Below are positions 1-10,758 of a DNA stretch of 64,000 nt, in pieces. The notes below the pieces were generated by a model. The model was not told where the DNA came from. It searched no databases and saw only the letters and a program-made list of their open reading frames with translations. Positions within the stretch are counted from its first letter, which is position 1. Each line of letters begins with the position of its first letter. Where the stretch lies: assembly GCA_963691815.1 (NCBI GenBank), contig OY829646.1, positions 496,001-560,000 of the forward strand, given 5' to 3'. This DNA comes from Echiichthys vipera (taxonomy: Eukaryota > Chordata > Actinopteri > Perciformes > Trachinidae). The position numbers were made by a program, and so were the translations under genes.

Positions 1-26
1 GACTGTCTTGTCAGCTGTCCATCTTA

Positions 27-509
27 ATGTTTCCAGAATGTCCAGTCAACCTTTTAGGCAGAGACGGTTTGTTGTTGTTAGGACTAGCACTAATGCCTAC
101 ATCTGAGGGACAGGTTGTGGTAAAAAGAAAAGCAGAACTAAAGAATGGAAACCTTTTTGTTCTCCAAGGGACAGGACAGCCGCACTATTATTACACCCTC
201 GACGTACCTAACAAACCTCCCCACCAAACGGCATCCGCCTTGATGGCTGAAGGCAGAAATACAATTCCAAAACCCCAAGATAAAAAGACAGAAAGTGCTC
301 TACACGTTACTCTCTGGTATAAATCCACATTTGGACCAGATAGAGAATACGAAGCTAAGCTAGGGAAAGCCACTCCTGCTAAAATCATTGTAACTTATTT
401 GTATGGAGATACAGAAAGTACAGCAGTAGCGAGTGTAACTTTGTCTGATGAAACCTTGAAGCTGTATCGAATGTGGACCCCACCTTACATCTCCCTGTAT
501 AAAAGTTAA
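27..509 (+). pseudogene. pol: ERV pol: protease C-terminus and start of RT region
   Basis: The frame is already open at the window edge, so the methionine at 27 is internal. Residues about 8-13 read NLLGRD, matching the conserved C-terminal helix of retroviral aspartic proteases (LLGRD type). The rest (about 140 residues) is the poorly conserved stretch between protease and the RT fingers. The frame stops at 509. The following 510-735 holds further pol-like sequence broken by several stops, including a TGA at about 736, before the RT frame opens. The protease active-site triad lies outside the window. Confidence 0.7.
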
Positions 510-736
510 AATCAACAATGGAAAGATCTGGGTAAAATAGTGCAAATGGGGGAGAGTGCAACAGACTGGATTGCCACATCAGTGAACACGTGGTATAGCT
601 CAAATACAGGTCTGACCAGAAAAGCATTGTTTTGGACAGTCCAAGTACAGGGAGGTACTCATCTGGACCAAACAGCTCAGTAAAACATTGTTAGTGGAAA
701 ATGAGGAAGAACTGCTAAAAAGTATTCCAAATAAAT

Positions 737-1701
737 GATGGTCTAAAGGACCAACTGATGTGGGATTAGTAAAAGGAGCATTACCAGTGCAAATAAGACC
801 TAAAACTGAGTATAGACCATGTGTGAGACAATATCCATTAAAACAGGATGCACAAGAGGGAATAAAACCTGTAATTGAGGATTTAATTGCTGCAGGAGTA
901 ATTATTAAATGCGAAGACTCCCCCTGCAACACTCCTATTTTTCCAGTAAAAAAGCAAGCACCATCTGAAGGATGGCGCATGGTGCAAGATTTACAAGCAG
1001 TTAATAATGCTGTAATTCAAAGAGCTCCGTGTGTTCCTGACCCTCATACGCTGCTAAATACTTTAAGACCAGATGCAAAAGTGTTCACTGTAGTAGATAT
1101 CAGTAACGCATTCTTTTTGGTGCCAGTAGAAAAAAAAAGTCAATTATGGTTCGCCTTCACCTTTGAGGGGAAAAGATACACATATACCAGACTTCCCCAA
1201 GGATATTGTGAAAGTCTGACTATTTACTCTCAAGTGATGAGTGCAAGTATGGCTAAATTCCAACCTCCAGGGGGAAGCCAAGTGCTCCTGTATGTAGATG
1301 ATATTTTACTGGCCTCCCCTGATATGGAAACATGTAAAAAAGACACAATAGCACTCCTAAAATATTTAGCTGAAGAAGGTCACAAAGCAAGCAAAAACAA
1401 GCTTCAGATGTGCAAAGAGCAGATAAAATACTTGGGACACAATCTTAGTGCAGGAGGACGAACAATAGTGGAAGACAGAAAAACTGCAATCCTCCAAGCT
1501 CCTAAACCAGTGACTAAAAAACAGATGTCCTTTTTTGGATTGACAAATTATTGTAGAACTTGGGTGCCTAACTATGCAGAAATAACAGCACCCTTGAGTA
1601 AATTAATGTATGAAGAAGATCTAAAAATGACATCTCCATTATGCTGGAATGCAGAGGCTGAAGAAGCATTCTGCAAAATAAAATATCTAGCACAGCACTA
1701 G
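737..1701 (+). pseudogene. pol: ERV reverse transcriptase domain
   Basis: RNA-directed DNA polymerase domain of Pol. Counting from the methionine at 760, the catalytic aspartate in VVDISNAFF is residue 113, LPQG is residues 145-148, and the YVDD box is residues 178-181, so all three catalytic aspartates are present. The thumb follows (YLGH near 225). The methionine is not a real start: homologous sequence continues upstream to a TGA at about 736. The frame is lost near 1690, where a frameshift moves the connection domain into another frame. Codon use is A-rich, as in many retroviruses and unlike the GC-richer LINE nearby. Confidence 0.87.
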
Positions 1702-1884
1702 CATTACCAGATTATGGGAAACCTTTTGTTCAAATGGTAGATTGCAAATTACATTTTATTACCTTTGTATTAGCTCAACAACATGGAGACAAATTGAAAC
1801 CTATAGCATATTTTTCATCTAAACTAGACAGTGTAGGAAGTGCACTGCCTCACTGTGTAAGAACAGCGCCACGGCTGTAGAAAC
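1697..1884 (+). pseudogene. pol: ERV RT connection domain, frameshifted, cut by insertion
   Basis: In a frame different from the RT, this stretch encodes about 60 residues typical of the RT connection (ALPDYGKPF, then LKPIAYFSSKLD). It continues the RT after a one-frame slip near 1690. It ends exactly where the Penelope-like element begins. Matching connection sequence resumes after the element at 3378. Confidence 0.75.
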
Positions 1885-1897
1885 AAGTGCAACAATA
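1885..1897 (+). repeat. Target-site duplication, left copy
   Basis: AAGTGCAACAATA, identical to 3365-3377. The 13-bp direct repeat brackets the Penelope-like element. Bases outside it differ (C at 1884, T at 3364), so the duplication length is well defined. Confidence 0.88.
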
Positions 1898-3101
1898 CAA
1901 TAGCAAACCAGACCACATTTGCCAACTTCTGGATTTGTGCCTGAATACCACATATTTCCAGTTTAATGGCATTTTTTACAGACAGAAACACGGCTGTGCC
2001 ATGGGTTCACCAGTATCCCCTATTGTGGCAAATCTGTACATGGAGGAGGTAGAGGGCAAGGCTTTGAACTCCTTTAAAGGAGTAACCCCAAGCCATTGGT
2101 TCAGATATGTGGACGACACATGGGTTAAGATCAAATCCAAAGAGGTGCAAACTTTTACTGAACATATCAACTCAGTGGACAGAAACATCAAGTTCACCAG
2201 AGAGGAAGTTAAGGACAACAGCTTGCCCTTCTTGGACTGTGACGTCCATATGGAGAATGACAGGAGCCTCCACATAGGGGTATACAGAAAACCCACTCAC
2301 ACGGATCAATATCTACTTTTTGACTCTCACCACCCTTTGGAACACAAGCTTGGCGTTATCAGAACACTGCAGCATAGAGCTTATAACGTACCCACTAGCT
2401 CACAAGCTCAAGGGGAAGAACGCAAGCACCTGAGAGGCGCCCTCACAACTTGTGGCTACCCCAGCTGGACCTTTGTTAAAACGGCAGCTGCCTCCAGAAA
2501 GAAAACCAAAGTGGTTGAGAAAGAAAAAGATAACAGGAGAAACAACATAGTCATCCCATATGTGGCTGGGGTATCGGAGAAACTCAGGAGGATTTTCAAC
2601 AAACACTGCATCCCTGTGTATTTCAAACCCGGTAACACACTCAGACAGAGACTAGTACATCCGAAGGACAGAACACCACACCACCACAAAAGCAACCTGG
2701 TTTATGCTGTCCAATGCAACGAGGAATGCAAAGATCTTTACATTGGAGAAACAAAACAACCACTGCATAAACGCATGGCCCAACACAGGAGAGCTAACTC
2801 CTCAGGCCTGGACTCGGCTGTCCACTTACACCTCAAGGCGAAAGCCCACTCCTTTGATGACAGCAATGTCCAAATCTTGGACAGAGAGGACAGATGGTTT
2901 GAAAAAGGAGTAAAAGAAGCCATCTATGTAAAAGTGGAGAAACCATCGCTAAACAGAGGAGGGGGTCTGAGACACCACTTATCTCCAATTTACAATGCTG
3001 CCCTTTCATCCCTTCCCAGGAGATTCAACAATCTAACCTCAAAGGACAACTGTTCACACATGGCCCGGGTGACCCCAACGACTGTCGTTCAGACTCAATA
3101 G
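1898..3101 (+). pseudogene. Penelope-like RT with GIY-YIG endonuclease, N-truncated
   Basis: Open for about 400 residues to a TAG/TAA-type stop at 3101. The apparent methionine at 1887 lies in the target duplication and belongs to the host provirus, so the true N-terminus (RT fingers) is absent. Numbered from that methionine: KHGCAMGSPVSPIVANLYME at about 35-54 is the Penelope RT block with the conserved GSP; the YVDD catalytic box is at 74-77; a basic linker (SRKKTK) follows; the GIY-YIG nuclease spans about 271-361, with VYAVQC and LYIGET as its two strands and R296 as the likely catalytic arginine. No internal stops, which suggests fairly recent insertion. The protein would prime reverse transcription at nuclease-cut chromosomal sites. 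Confidence 0.9.
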
Positions 3102-3364
3102 AGCACTAACAAAGTCGAAACCAACTGCCCACCAACGACTGTCACTCTAACGGCGGGCGTGGGCATTTGGAGCACAAAGGGTGTCAGTGACATCATCGGC
3201 CTTGTGAGAGGTTAAATACCTGGATCTCCACACCAGTTAGTTGGACCAGTCCCAGCCTGGTCAGATGCGTACATGAACTGATGAAGCTTCTTGGATGAGA
3301 GGTGAAACGTCTTCCTAGACAAACAACCAGTCCAGTTGTTTTTGACTGAAATTGCTTTGAGGAT
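1898..3364 (+). mobile_element. 5'-truncated Penelope-like element inserted in ERV pol
   Basis: The segment encodes an RT with a C-terminal GIY-YIG endonuclease, the hallmark of Penelope-like elements, followed by a 260-bp 3' tail. It is bracketed by a 13-bp direct repeat. The element starts inside the RT domain, as expected for a 5'-truncated retroposition product. The tail (3102-3364) shares long stretches with 22255-23165, 23456-23795 and 35565-36080, so the same family left at least three other tails in the window. The insertion is younger than the provirus. Confidence 0.9.
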
Positions 3365-3377
3365 AAGTGCAACAATA
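3365..3377 (+). repeat. Target-site duplication, right copy
   Basis: AAGTGCAACAATA, identical to 1885-1897; pol coding sequence resumes immediately after it. Confidence 0.88.
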
Positions 3378-4227
3378 GTTTTGTTTCATCCACTGGTTTT
3401 CGAAAGTACCACATGCTGTGTTTGTGCTACTACCACAAACAAATATGACATTCCTGTCACCGGCTAGACATCTGTCTTGCATGTCTACTTTGCTGTCACA
3501 ACCCCATCTGACCATTGAAAGATGTACAACTCTGAATCCTGCTACGTTGTTACCCCTCCCAGAGGATGGTATACAACATGATTGCCAAGAACTAGCAGAA
3601 CAGACAGCTAAAAGCAGAGCCGATCTGAGAGACCAACCACTACAAAAGGGAGAGGTGATATTTGTAGATGGTTCTTCTAAAAAGAATGAACTAGGTAAAA
3701 CCCTGACAGGATATGCAGTTGTAACTCACACAACGGTGTTAAAAGCAGAACAACTCCCATCACATTATTCAGCACAGGCTGCTGAATTAACAGCACTAAC
3801 CGAAGCATGTAAATTAATGAAAAACAAAGAAGTAACTATCTATACTGATAATCAATATGCATATGCTACAGTTCATACTTTTGCACAATATTGGAAGAAC
3901 AGAGGCATGATAACCTCAACGGGGAAACTAGTAACACATGTTGAACTTTTAACAAGTCTATTGCAAGCAGTGCAACTTCCAAAAGCATTAGCAATATGTA
4001 AATGTGCAGCACATACGTCTGGCACAGATAGTGTTTCCCTAGGAAATGCATTTGCAGACGAAACAGCAAAAGCGTCAGCAACAGGTGACACAACTGTGTT
4101 GACAGTGCAAGAATGCACAACTCTAGATCAAACTACCTTAAAAGAAATGCAAGAACAAAGTCCACAAACTGAAAGAGAAGTTTGGATTAAAAAAGGAGCA
4201 AATTTACAAGACAACATATTCAAATGA
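3378..4227 (+). pseudogene. pol: ERV Pol: end of connection and RNase H
   Basis: The open frame runs 3418-4227, with connection-like sequence from 3378 in other frames. Counting from 3418, the RNase H catalytic set is complete: D84 in FVDGSS, E123 in AAELTAL, D144 in YTDNQYA, and D213 in NAFADETAK, with the H199 loop (AAHTSG). The role is degradation of the RNA strand of the hybrid during reverse transcription. A TGA at 4225-4227 ends the frame, and further stops lie at 4228-4314 before integrase, which is in the same frame. These stops indicate decay, not a natural end. Confidence 0.87.
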
Positions 4228-5288
4228 CCAGACAGCAAACCTATCCTACCAAGAAACTTGGTAATAAATGAGCGGCAATATTGAGCCATGGGTTAACACA
4301 TCTCAACAGGAGGGATGGTAGGGCAGATACACCAATATTATACGACCAATGGATTCAACTCTTATTCAAAAAATTTCTGTAGAGCATGTCTCACATGTGC
4401 CAGGCACAATCCACAAGGTAATCTAAGACCGCGTAGAGGAACGTTTCCTACACCTAAATATCCATTCCAAATAATCCACATGGATTTTATAGAATTAAAC
4501 CAAAGTGAAGGAAAAAGTGGGAAAAAGTATTGTCTAGTCATAATAGATGCATTTTCTAAATGGATTGAACGTTTTCCAACTAAACATCCAGATGCTTTGA
4601 CAGTGGCAAAGGCACTCTGTAAAGACATCATTCCCAGGTACGGGATACCTGAGAAAATCTATAGTGATAACGGAACTCATTTTGTAAACCAGATAGTAAA
4701 GAAGATTGGGATAATGTTCCATATTGATCTAAAGAATCATTGTTCTTACCACCCGCAAAGTGCTGGTGTAGTAGAAAGAATGAACGGAACTATTAAAAAC
4801 AGACTTAAAAAGTGTATTGAAGAAACAGGAAGACCATGGACACAATGTTTAGATTTAGTGAAATTATACATAAACATTACCTGTACTTCTGGATTGACAC
4901 CTTATGAAACGTTGTTTGGAAGACCATATAGACTACCCCAATTTAAAAATCAATGGGAAACAGATGATGAGGCTAATTTAGCTGACTATATGAGGTCCAT
5001 GTTGGAAAAACAGAAACAAACTAACGAAATCCCTTCTGTCCCCCAGCAGGAACTCCAAATAGTGGAACTAGGAGACTGGGTGCTAATAAGAAGCATAAAG
5101 AAGAAACATTGGTATTCACCTAAGTGGGAAGGACCGTATTAGGTATTGCTAACAACTCCCACAGCAGTAAAGATAGCAGAAAGATCAACGTGGATCCATC
5201 TAACACACTGCAAAAGGGTCATTTCTGTTAAAGACTCCGTTAGGGGAGGTGAGCAAAAATCTGATAATAGGACGGATTCAGACGTATA
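4228..5288 (+). pseudogene. pol: ERV integrase
   Basis: The main frame is 4315-5142. Counting from 4315, the zinc-binding module is partly visible (C25 and C28 in CRACLTCARH), the catalytic core has D57 (HMDFIEL), D118 (YSDNGTHF) and E154 (GVVERMNG), with exactly 35 residues between the last two, so the D-35-E triad is intact. The C-terminal SH3-like part ends in WEGPY, the GPY motif of class I retroviruses and chromoviral relatives. A TAG follows that motif directly at 5140, but homologous sequence continues in frame to about 5288, so the stop is premature. The N-terminal HH pair lies in the stop-containing 4228-4314. Confidence 0.87.
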
Positions 5289-5364
5289 GAGGCTGGATAG
5301 ACCGGAAAGTCAGTGAAGCGTTTATAAGACACCAAACCAAGTAGAGGAGATAAATTTAGCCAAA

Positions 5365-6405
5365 ATGACCCAAAGATGGTTAGAAGATGCCATCCGGTGC
5401 TGGGTGGCATCTACCTGTCTAATAATAATGATCCTGTTCATGTGGAACCTATGGGAACCACCTAGACTAAATTCAAATATAACAACCTCAGCTTTAGAGC
5501 GTCCTAAACGTGGAAGGGTAGACACACAGGCTGATTGTGAGGTGAAAACAACACGAATGCACTACTCCATTCCTCAAATATATTTACCAGCAAACCAAAC
5601 ATCCGCAATAGTCATCCCAGTAGATAGACTCTCACATCAAGGACATAGCGGAACAGGTTATACGCAATGGTACATGACTAATGACCAACAAGACACAAGG
5701 TGGGACACGTTGGTAGATGATCCAGATAACCAAAACTGGAGTACTTATACCACCACAGCATGGGCTACATACCATAGGAATATAGTTAGCCTAAAGGATC
5801 CTGGAAAGGATAACAAACTAATAATAACAGTGAACCTCACAGAGGGGAAAACATTGTTCCCTCACGACTTTAGGGGAACAGGAGAGCAATGCTGGCTGTT
5901 TCTGATATGGGGATGGTCTTCCAGCAAAGATCCTTCATTCCTAATAATTCTATGCATGTATGATTGTGGTGAACATGAAAGTGCACCAACTGAACCACAG
6001 GTCTCTCCGGCAGGAAAACCGAAAGGAGTTTTTGCATTTGAAGAACCTACAGTAGCGTATACTCCAGAAAAATGGTTCCAGGCAGCAACAGGGGTATCTG
6101 GACATAATAACAATTGGTTATTAATGGTTGAACAAGCTGCTAACATGTCTAAACAGAATTGTGTAGTGTGTATGGGTCCTAGACCTCTCTTACAAATAAT
6201 CCCAGCTATAATTCCCCAAATATCTGTAGCTGACGTAAGGACTAACACAAATCCTAGGGAAAATTGTAGATACTGGGATTCTATTTTCCCGATCACTGTG
6301 GTCGATCTTAAGAAACCAATGTTTTCTAAAAAAAGTAGCACCAGGCAACTTTACATGTATAAACATGACAGAAGGATCAAAAGGACTAGGCAATCTCTCA
6401 AATGA
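5365..6405 (+). pseudogene. env: ERV envelope, surface-subunit region
   Basis: A 346-residue frame located just after pol. It has a short cytoplasmic N-terminus and a hydrophobic segment at about 13-30, which would be a long leader or signal anchor. It has several N-X-S/T sites (NIT, NQT, NWS, NLT, NMS) and cysteine pairs including CVVCMG, a CxxC like those in retroviral surface subunits; whether it acts as an isomerase motif is inference. The first methionine at 5365 is in a reasonable context (CAAAATGAC) and is taken as the start. The frame runs out at 6405, where the real continuation has moved to another frame near 6360. Confidence 0.72.
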
Positions 6406-6661
6406 ATGGTGTCAAGTAATTGTGCCCGTAGATGGACAATTTAAACCTGTGTCACGGAGCGACATCTGGTGGTGGTGTGGGGATGAGAGATTGTTTGATA
6501 AATTACCGAGAGATGTGACGGGATACTGTGCTCTCATAACATTGCTCTTACCAATATCTATTCATCCTATGTCTGCTGCAGATTTAGCAGCTGTTCGATA
6601 CAACGAAATGCCTGAACAGTGGCAACGTGTGAAAAGATCTGCAAAATGGATAGATAGATAG
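6365..6661 (+). pseudogene. env: ERV envelope, end of surface subunit with cleavage site
   Basis: This is the continuation of env after a frameshift near 6360. Residues 88-91 read RVKR followed by SA, a furin-type surface/transmembrane cleavage site. The frame is broken straight afterwards by a GATA-type simple repeat at 6648-6676. The methionine at 6365 is internal and not a start. Confidence 0.7.
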
Positions 6662-6676
6662 AGATGGATAGATTGA
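6648..6676 (+). repeat. (GATA)-type microsatellite inside env
   Basis: Imperfect GATA repeats sit right after the cleavage site and destroy the junction of the two envelope subunits. Confidence 0.7.
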
Positions 6677-6835
6677 TGCTATAGGAGTTCCACAAGGGGT
6701 GCCGGATGAATATAAAATAGCTAACCAGATATCTTCAGGTTTTGAATCTATTTTTTGCTTGTGGTGTACAGTTAACAAGAACGAATGTCTTGAGTTGCAG
6801 CTATTTGACCCTCACCTTAAGAATGGTAATTCATT
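6677..6835 (+). pseudogene. env: ERV envelope, transmembrane subunit remnant
   Basis: About 35 residues resembling the start of a transmembrane subunit (GVPQGVPDEYKIANQ) follow the simple repeat. The reading is then lost near 6785 and joins a short stretch ending in TAA that may be the env C-terminus. The heptad-repeat, disulphide-loop and membrane-anchor regions are missing, so an internal deletion of most of the subunit is inferred. Confidence 0.5.
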
Positions 6836-7012
6836 GTAAACATTGTAACCACCAAAAGCCAATAAAATCAAGGGGTCCGGCAGAGATTACCTCAGATCGG
6901 TAGGAGATTTGTAACTGAGCAGATCTCTGTCCGTTCTCCTTGCAAGTAAAACAACTCTTGTCTTTCTCTCTTTTGTTAAGTTTTGGGTGTTTTAGGTTGC
7001 TTAAACCTGACA
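6836..7012 (+). mobile_element. Probable 3' LTR remnant of the ERV
   Basis: It starts TGTAAAC directly after the env stop and ends CTGACA, so it has TG...CA ends. It contains AATAAAA at about 6861 and a pyrimidine-rich stretch (TCTTTCTCTCTTTTG) like a U5. At 177 bp it is short for an LTR. The 5' LTR lies outside the window, so boundaries could not be checked against it. Confidence 0.45.
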
Positions 7013-8478
7013 CCCCACCGCACACATGCTTCAATAAACAGGCCTGCAACGAGTTTAACTCTCATTTAAAGTGTATTTCATATGAGTGTGTGGGCCCACA
7101 GGTACAATTTTTGAGGTTTTGTGTTGTTGTGAATTAAAGAGTACTGTTTGAAGGTAACTTAAAGATTCTGAAAAAGGGATTAATATTTATTTTTCAAGTA
7201 TAAAAACAAAAGGTTTTCTTTTGAAGAGTAACTGTTTTTTGATTGTAACAAAAGTATTTAAAAAGGTACTAAAGGTATTTTATTTTGGAAAGTATCTAAC
7301 AAAAAGGGTTTATTTTAAGTTAAAGGAAAGTGTGAAACCAAAAGAAAGAAACTGAAGTCTATTTTCAAAATCTCTTTATTCATACTGTGAATAATTCTGT
7401 GCTTTTTTATTTTATATATTTTTCCTAAAAATCATTCAACTCTTATTTCATTTTCTGTCAATAAATACCTGTGAAAGGACTATTTTTGCATTTAAAGTAC
7501 AGTTGTGGTGGTCATTATTAGTAAAGTAGTAAACATTATTAAAGGTACACATTATAAAAGTAACATAAAAAAGTTGTATTTTTCCTACAACGAGCCCAGG
7601 CCCAGTCTCATAGTATTAACCACTCTAGCTTTATTTTTAACTACATGGGACCTGGGTTACATTTAGAATAACATCTTCCCTTTGCTACAGATTCAGGGTA
7701 CTTGTCATTGAATTTTGAATGGAAAGTGTTGTCCTCTCTACTCAAGCTGAGTCAGCAATCACCAACAAAAAAAAAAAAAACCCATGACAACATTTTGGCA
7801 AGGAGGAGCCTGAATTTATGTGAGCTTCTCTTTTGTGATGTTGGCAGTCCTTTTTCATCTCTGCTAAATGCAGCAGACAACCAGATGCTAATTCAATGTT
7901 CCAGATTTCCTGATGTTGCTGTAAAAACACAGCGTGCATTGATTGTGAGCCAAAAAGCTTTTACTGGATTTCAGATCTTTGTAGAAAATAAATCTACGTT
8001 TGGGTGTTTTTCTGTGTCGCAAACCATAACGTAGACTTTAACGAGATTACTCTGAGAGGTCAGAAACATTTGAGTCATGATTTATTTCCCATCAACATTA
8101 ACCACGATTGCAAGCAACGTGTCTCAATGCGATGAAAAAACAACAACACGCATATACAGTATATGCAGCCAAAACAGAAACTTACTCCCACACATCTACT
8201 ATCCTCTCCGCACAAATACCCACATGGCTCACACACTTTCCCAATAAAACACTCAACAGATGAGTAAATAAAGTTCACATCAAACTCTAAATCTGTGAAA
8301 AGTATTGTGAAGTTTGTAGTCGCTATTCTGCCTCAAAGGCCTCGAGTGGTCCCACTGTTGCCTCAAATATTGTTTTGTTAATATTAGTGCCAGGAAACAA
8401 AGATAAAAGATTTAGTCTAATATTGCTTAGCAACAAGTGCAGAGAAATATTTCCCAACTGCTTTTCTATCTTAACTAA
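7013..8478. other. AT-rich sequence without recognisable genes
   Basis: No long conserved-looking frame, no transposon ends and no tandem array were seen. A frame at 7702-8034 reads 110 residues without recognisable features and is probably chance. A 14-base A run lies near 7770. Confidence 0.5.
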
Positions 8479-8926
8479 GGGCGCACTCCCACTGTACCTC
8501 TATACCGTGCCCAAACAGGTTTCACGGCTAAAGTCTAGTTCCTTTGACCAGTTGTGAGTGCAACCGTACCGTGTCTAGGAGCCGCACGCTTGCCGTCCAC
8601 GGCCCGTTTGGGAGAGGTGGGCTTTTGTAAAGCACGTGCACGTGTACGAACACGAGCCCTACGGCGGTTCTGAGGTAATTTCATGTGCGCCTGTTGGGAC
8701 GTAGAAAAAAGGAGGGACCATGCGCGGACATTTAAAACAATGGTGGCGAAAGGTTGACGTTGGTGTTATGCGGAGGTGGAGTGTTTACTGCAGATTTGGT
8801 CGATGAAAATATTCCAAAACAGTCGACAAGATGCACAAAAACTCAGAGGTCTACGGAAAGATTTGTAAACAAAGCCACGCATCGGGATGATGTCATCAAT
8901 AGGTGTGACGTGTTACGGCGTGATGA
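8479..8926 (+). mobile_element. Harbinger-type MITE, copy 1, right end missing
   Basis: Starts with the terminal motif GGGCGCACTCCCACTGT after a TAA target triplet. Its body aligns with the reverse complement of 12375-12801, including the Myb-like exon (here broken by an early stop in MVAKG*). Similarity ends at 8926 in TGTTACGGCGTGATGA, where LINE sequence begins. The missing right end was not found on the far side of the LINE, so this is a rearrangement and not a simple insertion. Confidence 0.75.
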
Positions 8927-8934
8927 CTGTTGCT

Positions 8935-9354
8935 GAAGGAGCTGCCCAGTGCTGTGAGAGTGACCTGCAGGGACTCCTGTACCAGCAGGGATGACAGCTT
9001 GTCCAGCATCCTGCTCTCTCCAACCACCTGCACTGAGTCCACAGGGCATCCCAGGATGGAACCGGCCTTCTTGATAAGTTTATCAAGTCTCCTCCTGTCT
9101 GCTGCTGATATGCTGCTGCTCCAGCAGACTACTCCATAGAAAATGGCTGATGCCACCACAGAGTCATAGAAGGAGGTAAGGAGTGCCCCTTGCACTCCAA
9201 AGAACCTGAGCTTCCTCAGAAGGTACAGTCTGTGTGTGTCTGTTCTCCGGATGTTCACCTGTGTGCAGGGTTGTTTGTGCCTGCGGAAATCCACCACCAG
9301 CTCTTTGGTCTTCCCAGCGTTGAGCTGGAGGTGGTTCCGCCGGCACCAGTCCAC
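8935..9354 (-). pseudogene. LINE RT, C-terminal part
   Basis: A frame from 9354 downwards reads WCRRNHLQLNAGKTKELVVDF, the RT block after the catalytic loop (NAxKTK type), then the thumb (LYLLRKLRFFGV) and the conserved end with a cysteine-containing region. The catalytic FSDD box lies just upstream in another frame at about 9430-9450, and 9355-9676 contains several frameshifts. The C-terminus runs into Harbinger MITE sequence. Confidence 0.8.
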
Positions 9355-9676
9355 AAAGTCCTGAATAAGTTCTCTGTAGGCTCCGTCGTCACTGTCCCTG
9401 ATGAGGCCGACGATAGCAGAGTCGTCAGAGAACTTTTGTAGATGGCAGTGAGGGAATTGGTGGTAGAAGTTTGCGGTGGGGTTAGAGGAAAGGAGCCAGG
9501 ACCGTTCCCTGTGGGGCCCCCGTACTGCAGATTGTGTCCGACACGTAGTCCCGAGTCCTCACATACTGTGGCCGGTTAGTGAGGTAATCCAGGATGTGAG
9601 GTGTTGGTTCACCCCTGCCAGCTCCAGCTTGTCCCCCAGAAGTGCAGGCTGGATGGTGTTAAAGGCACTGAAGAAA

Positions 9677-10738
9677 TCAAAGAACATAATCCTCAGTGTT
9701 TCCAGCCTTCTCCAGGTGAGACAGCGATCTGTCCAGGAGGAAGATGATGGCGTCGTCCACTCCGATGCTGGGTTGATATGCGAACTGGAGAGGGTCCAAA
9801 AAGGGGCCCACCAGAGGGCGGAGATGGATCAGGACCAGCCGCTCCAGGGTCTTCACCAGGTGTGAAGTGAGAGCAACTGGTCTGTAGCTGTTGAAGTCTT
9901 TTGGGTGAGGGATCTTTGGTACAGGTACCACGCAGGAGGTTTTCCACAGCAGTGGCACTTTTCCCAGCTTCAGGCTCATGTTAATGATGTGCTCTACAAT
10001 CCTGCACAGCTGGTCTGCACAGGACTTGGGCAGCCTGGAGCTGATCCCATCTGGACCTGTAGCCTTCTTCACCTTCATCTTGCTGAGCTCATTCCTCACC
10101 TGGAGAGACGAGAGGGACAGAGTGGAGCAGGGGGGCTGAGTGTCGGGTATGGGGGAAGGGTGAATGTCAGGGGGGGCGGTGGGAGGAGTCTGTGGCATGA
10201 AAGCCGTGGAGATGGAGGTAGAGGTGATAACGGGGCAGTGAGTGTCGGATATGGGGGGAGGATGAATGTCATGGGGGGCGGTGGGAGGAGTCTGTGGCAT
10301 GAAAGCCGTGGAGAGGGAGGTAGAGGTGATAACGGGGCAATAAACAGGAGGGATGGGAGAGGTTGGGGGGGGGGGCAGCAGAGATGGCTGGGCAGGGGAG
10401 TCTGGTGTCCTATGCCCTGAGAAAGTTTTTAGGCTTTTCCAGACTCCACTGACGTTTCTCTGCTGCAGCTGGTTTTCCATCTTCCTCCTGTATCTGTTCT
10501 TCCCCTCTCTGATGTTCTTCCTCAGCTCCCTCTGTGCAGCCTTCAGCTCCTTGTTTCCTGACCTAAAGGCCTTCTTTTTCTCCTTAAGAAGGGCCTTTAT
10601 GTCAGGATTAATCCAGGTTTTGCTGTTTGAAAAACATTGTACAGTCCTGGTGGGTACAGTGTTATCAACACAAAAGTGTATGCAGTCTGTTAAGCTGTCA
10701 ATGTCCTCCCCATGAGAAACACACAGTTCTTCCCACAC
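9677..10738 (-). pseudogene. LINE ORF2: linker and N-terminal half of RT
   Basis: 353 codons open. Residues about 1-130 form the charged linker after the endonuclease (KALLKEKKKAFRSGN), then a proline-rich stretch with a near-perfect internal duplication, then RT palm and fingers: KMKVKKATGPDGIS at about 220, VVPVPKIPHPKDFNSYRP at about 268, and LDPLQFAYQ. The frame breaks at NTEDYV, just before the FFDFSSAF-type catalytic block, which is present in another frame. Confidence 0.85.
10159..10345 (-). repeat. Tandem duplication of about 90 bp in the LINE linker
   Basis: Two adjacent copies encode PVITSTSxSTAFMPQTPPTA, differing at a few bases. The duplication keeps the reading frame. Confidence 0.75.
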
Positions 10739-10758
10739 AGTTGAGTCAAAGCAGTCCC

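Larger units (their letters stand above)
1..7012 (+). mobile_element. Decayed endogenous retrovirus (class I type), 5' part outside window
   Basis: The order protease end, RT, RNase H, integrase, env, LTR-like end is that of a complete retrovirus. The window opens inside protease, so the 5' LTR and gag lie to the left. The D-35-E integrase with a C-terminal GPY motif and the env with a furin-type RVKR site fit gamma/epsilon-like (class I) retroviruses of fish; the exact genus is inferred. The copy is dead: stops separate the pol segments, pol and env are frameshifted, the transmembrane subunit is largely missing, and a Penelope-like element interrupts pol. Removing that element (1898-3364 plus one target copy) would bring the two pol halves back next to each other. 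Confidence 0.88.

Noticed and set aside
5862..6341. Minus-strand 159-codon frame
   Set aside because: Antisense of the ERV env frame, with no recognisable domain.
7702..8034. 110-codon frame in the region after the provirus
   Set aside because: No domain, low-complexity lysine run from an A tract, no splice or promoter support.
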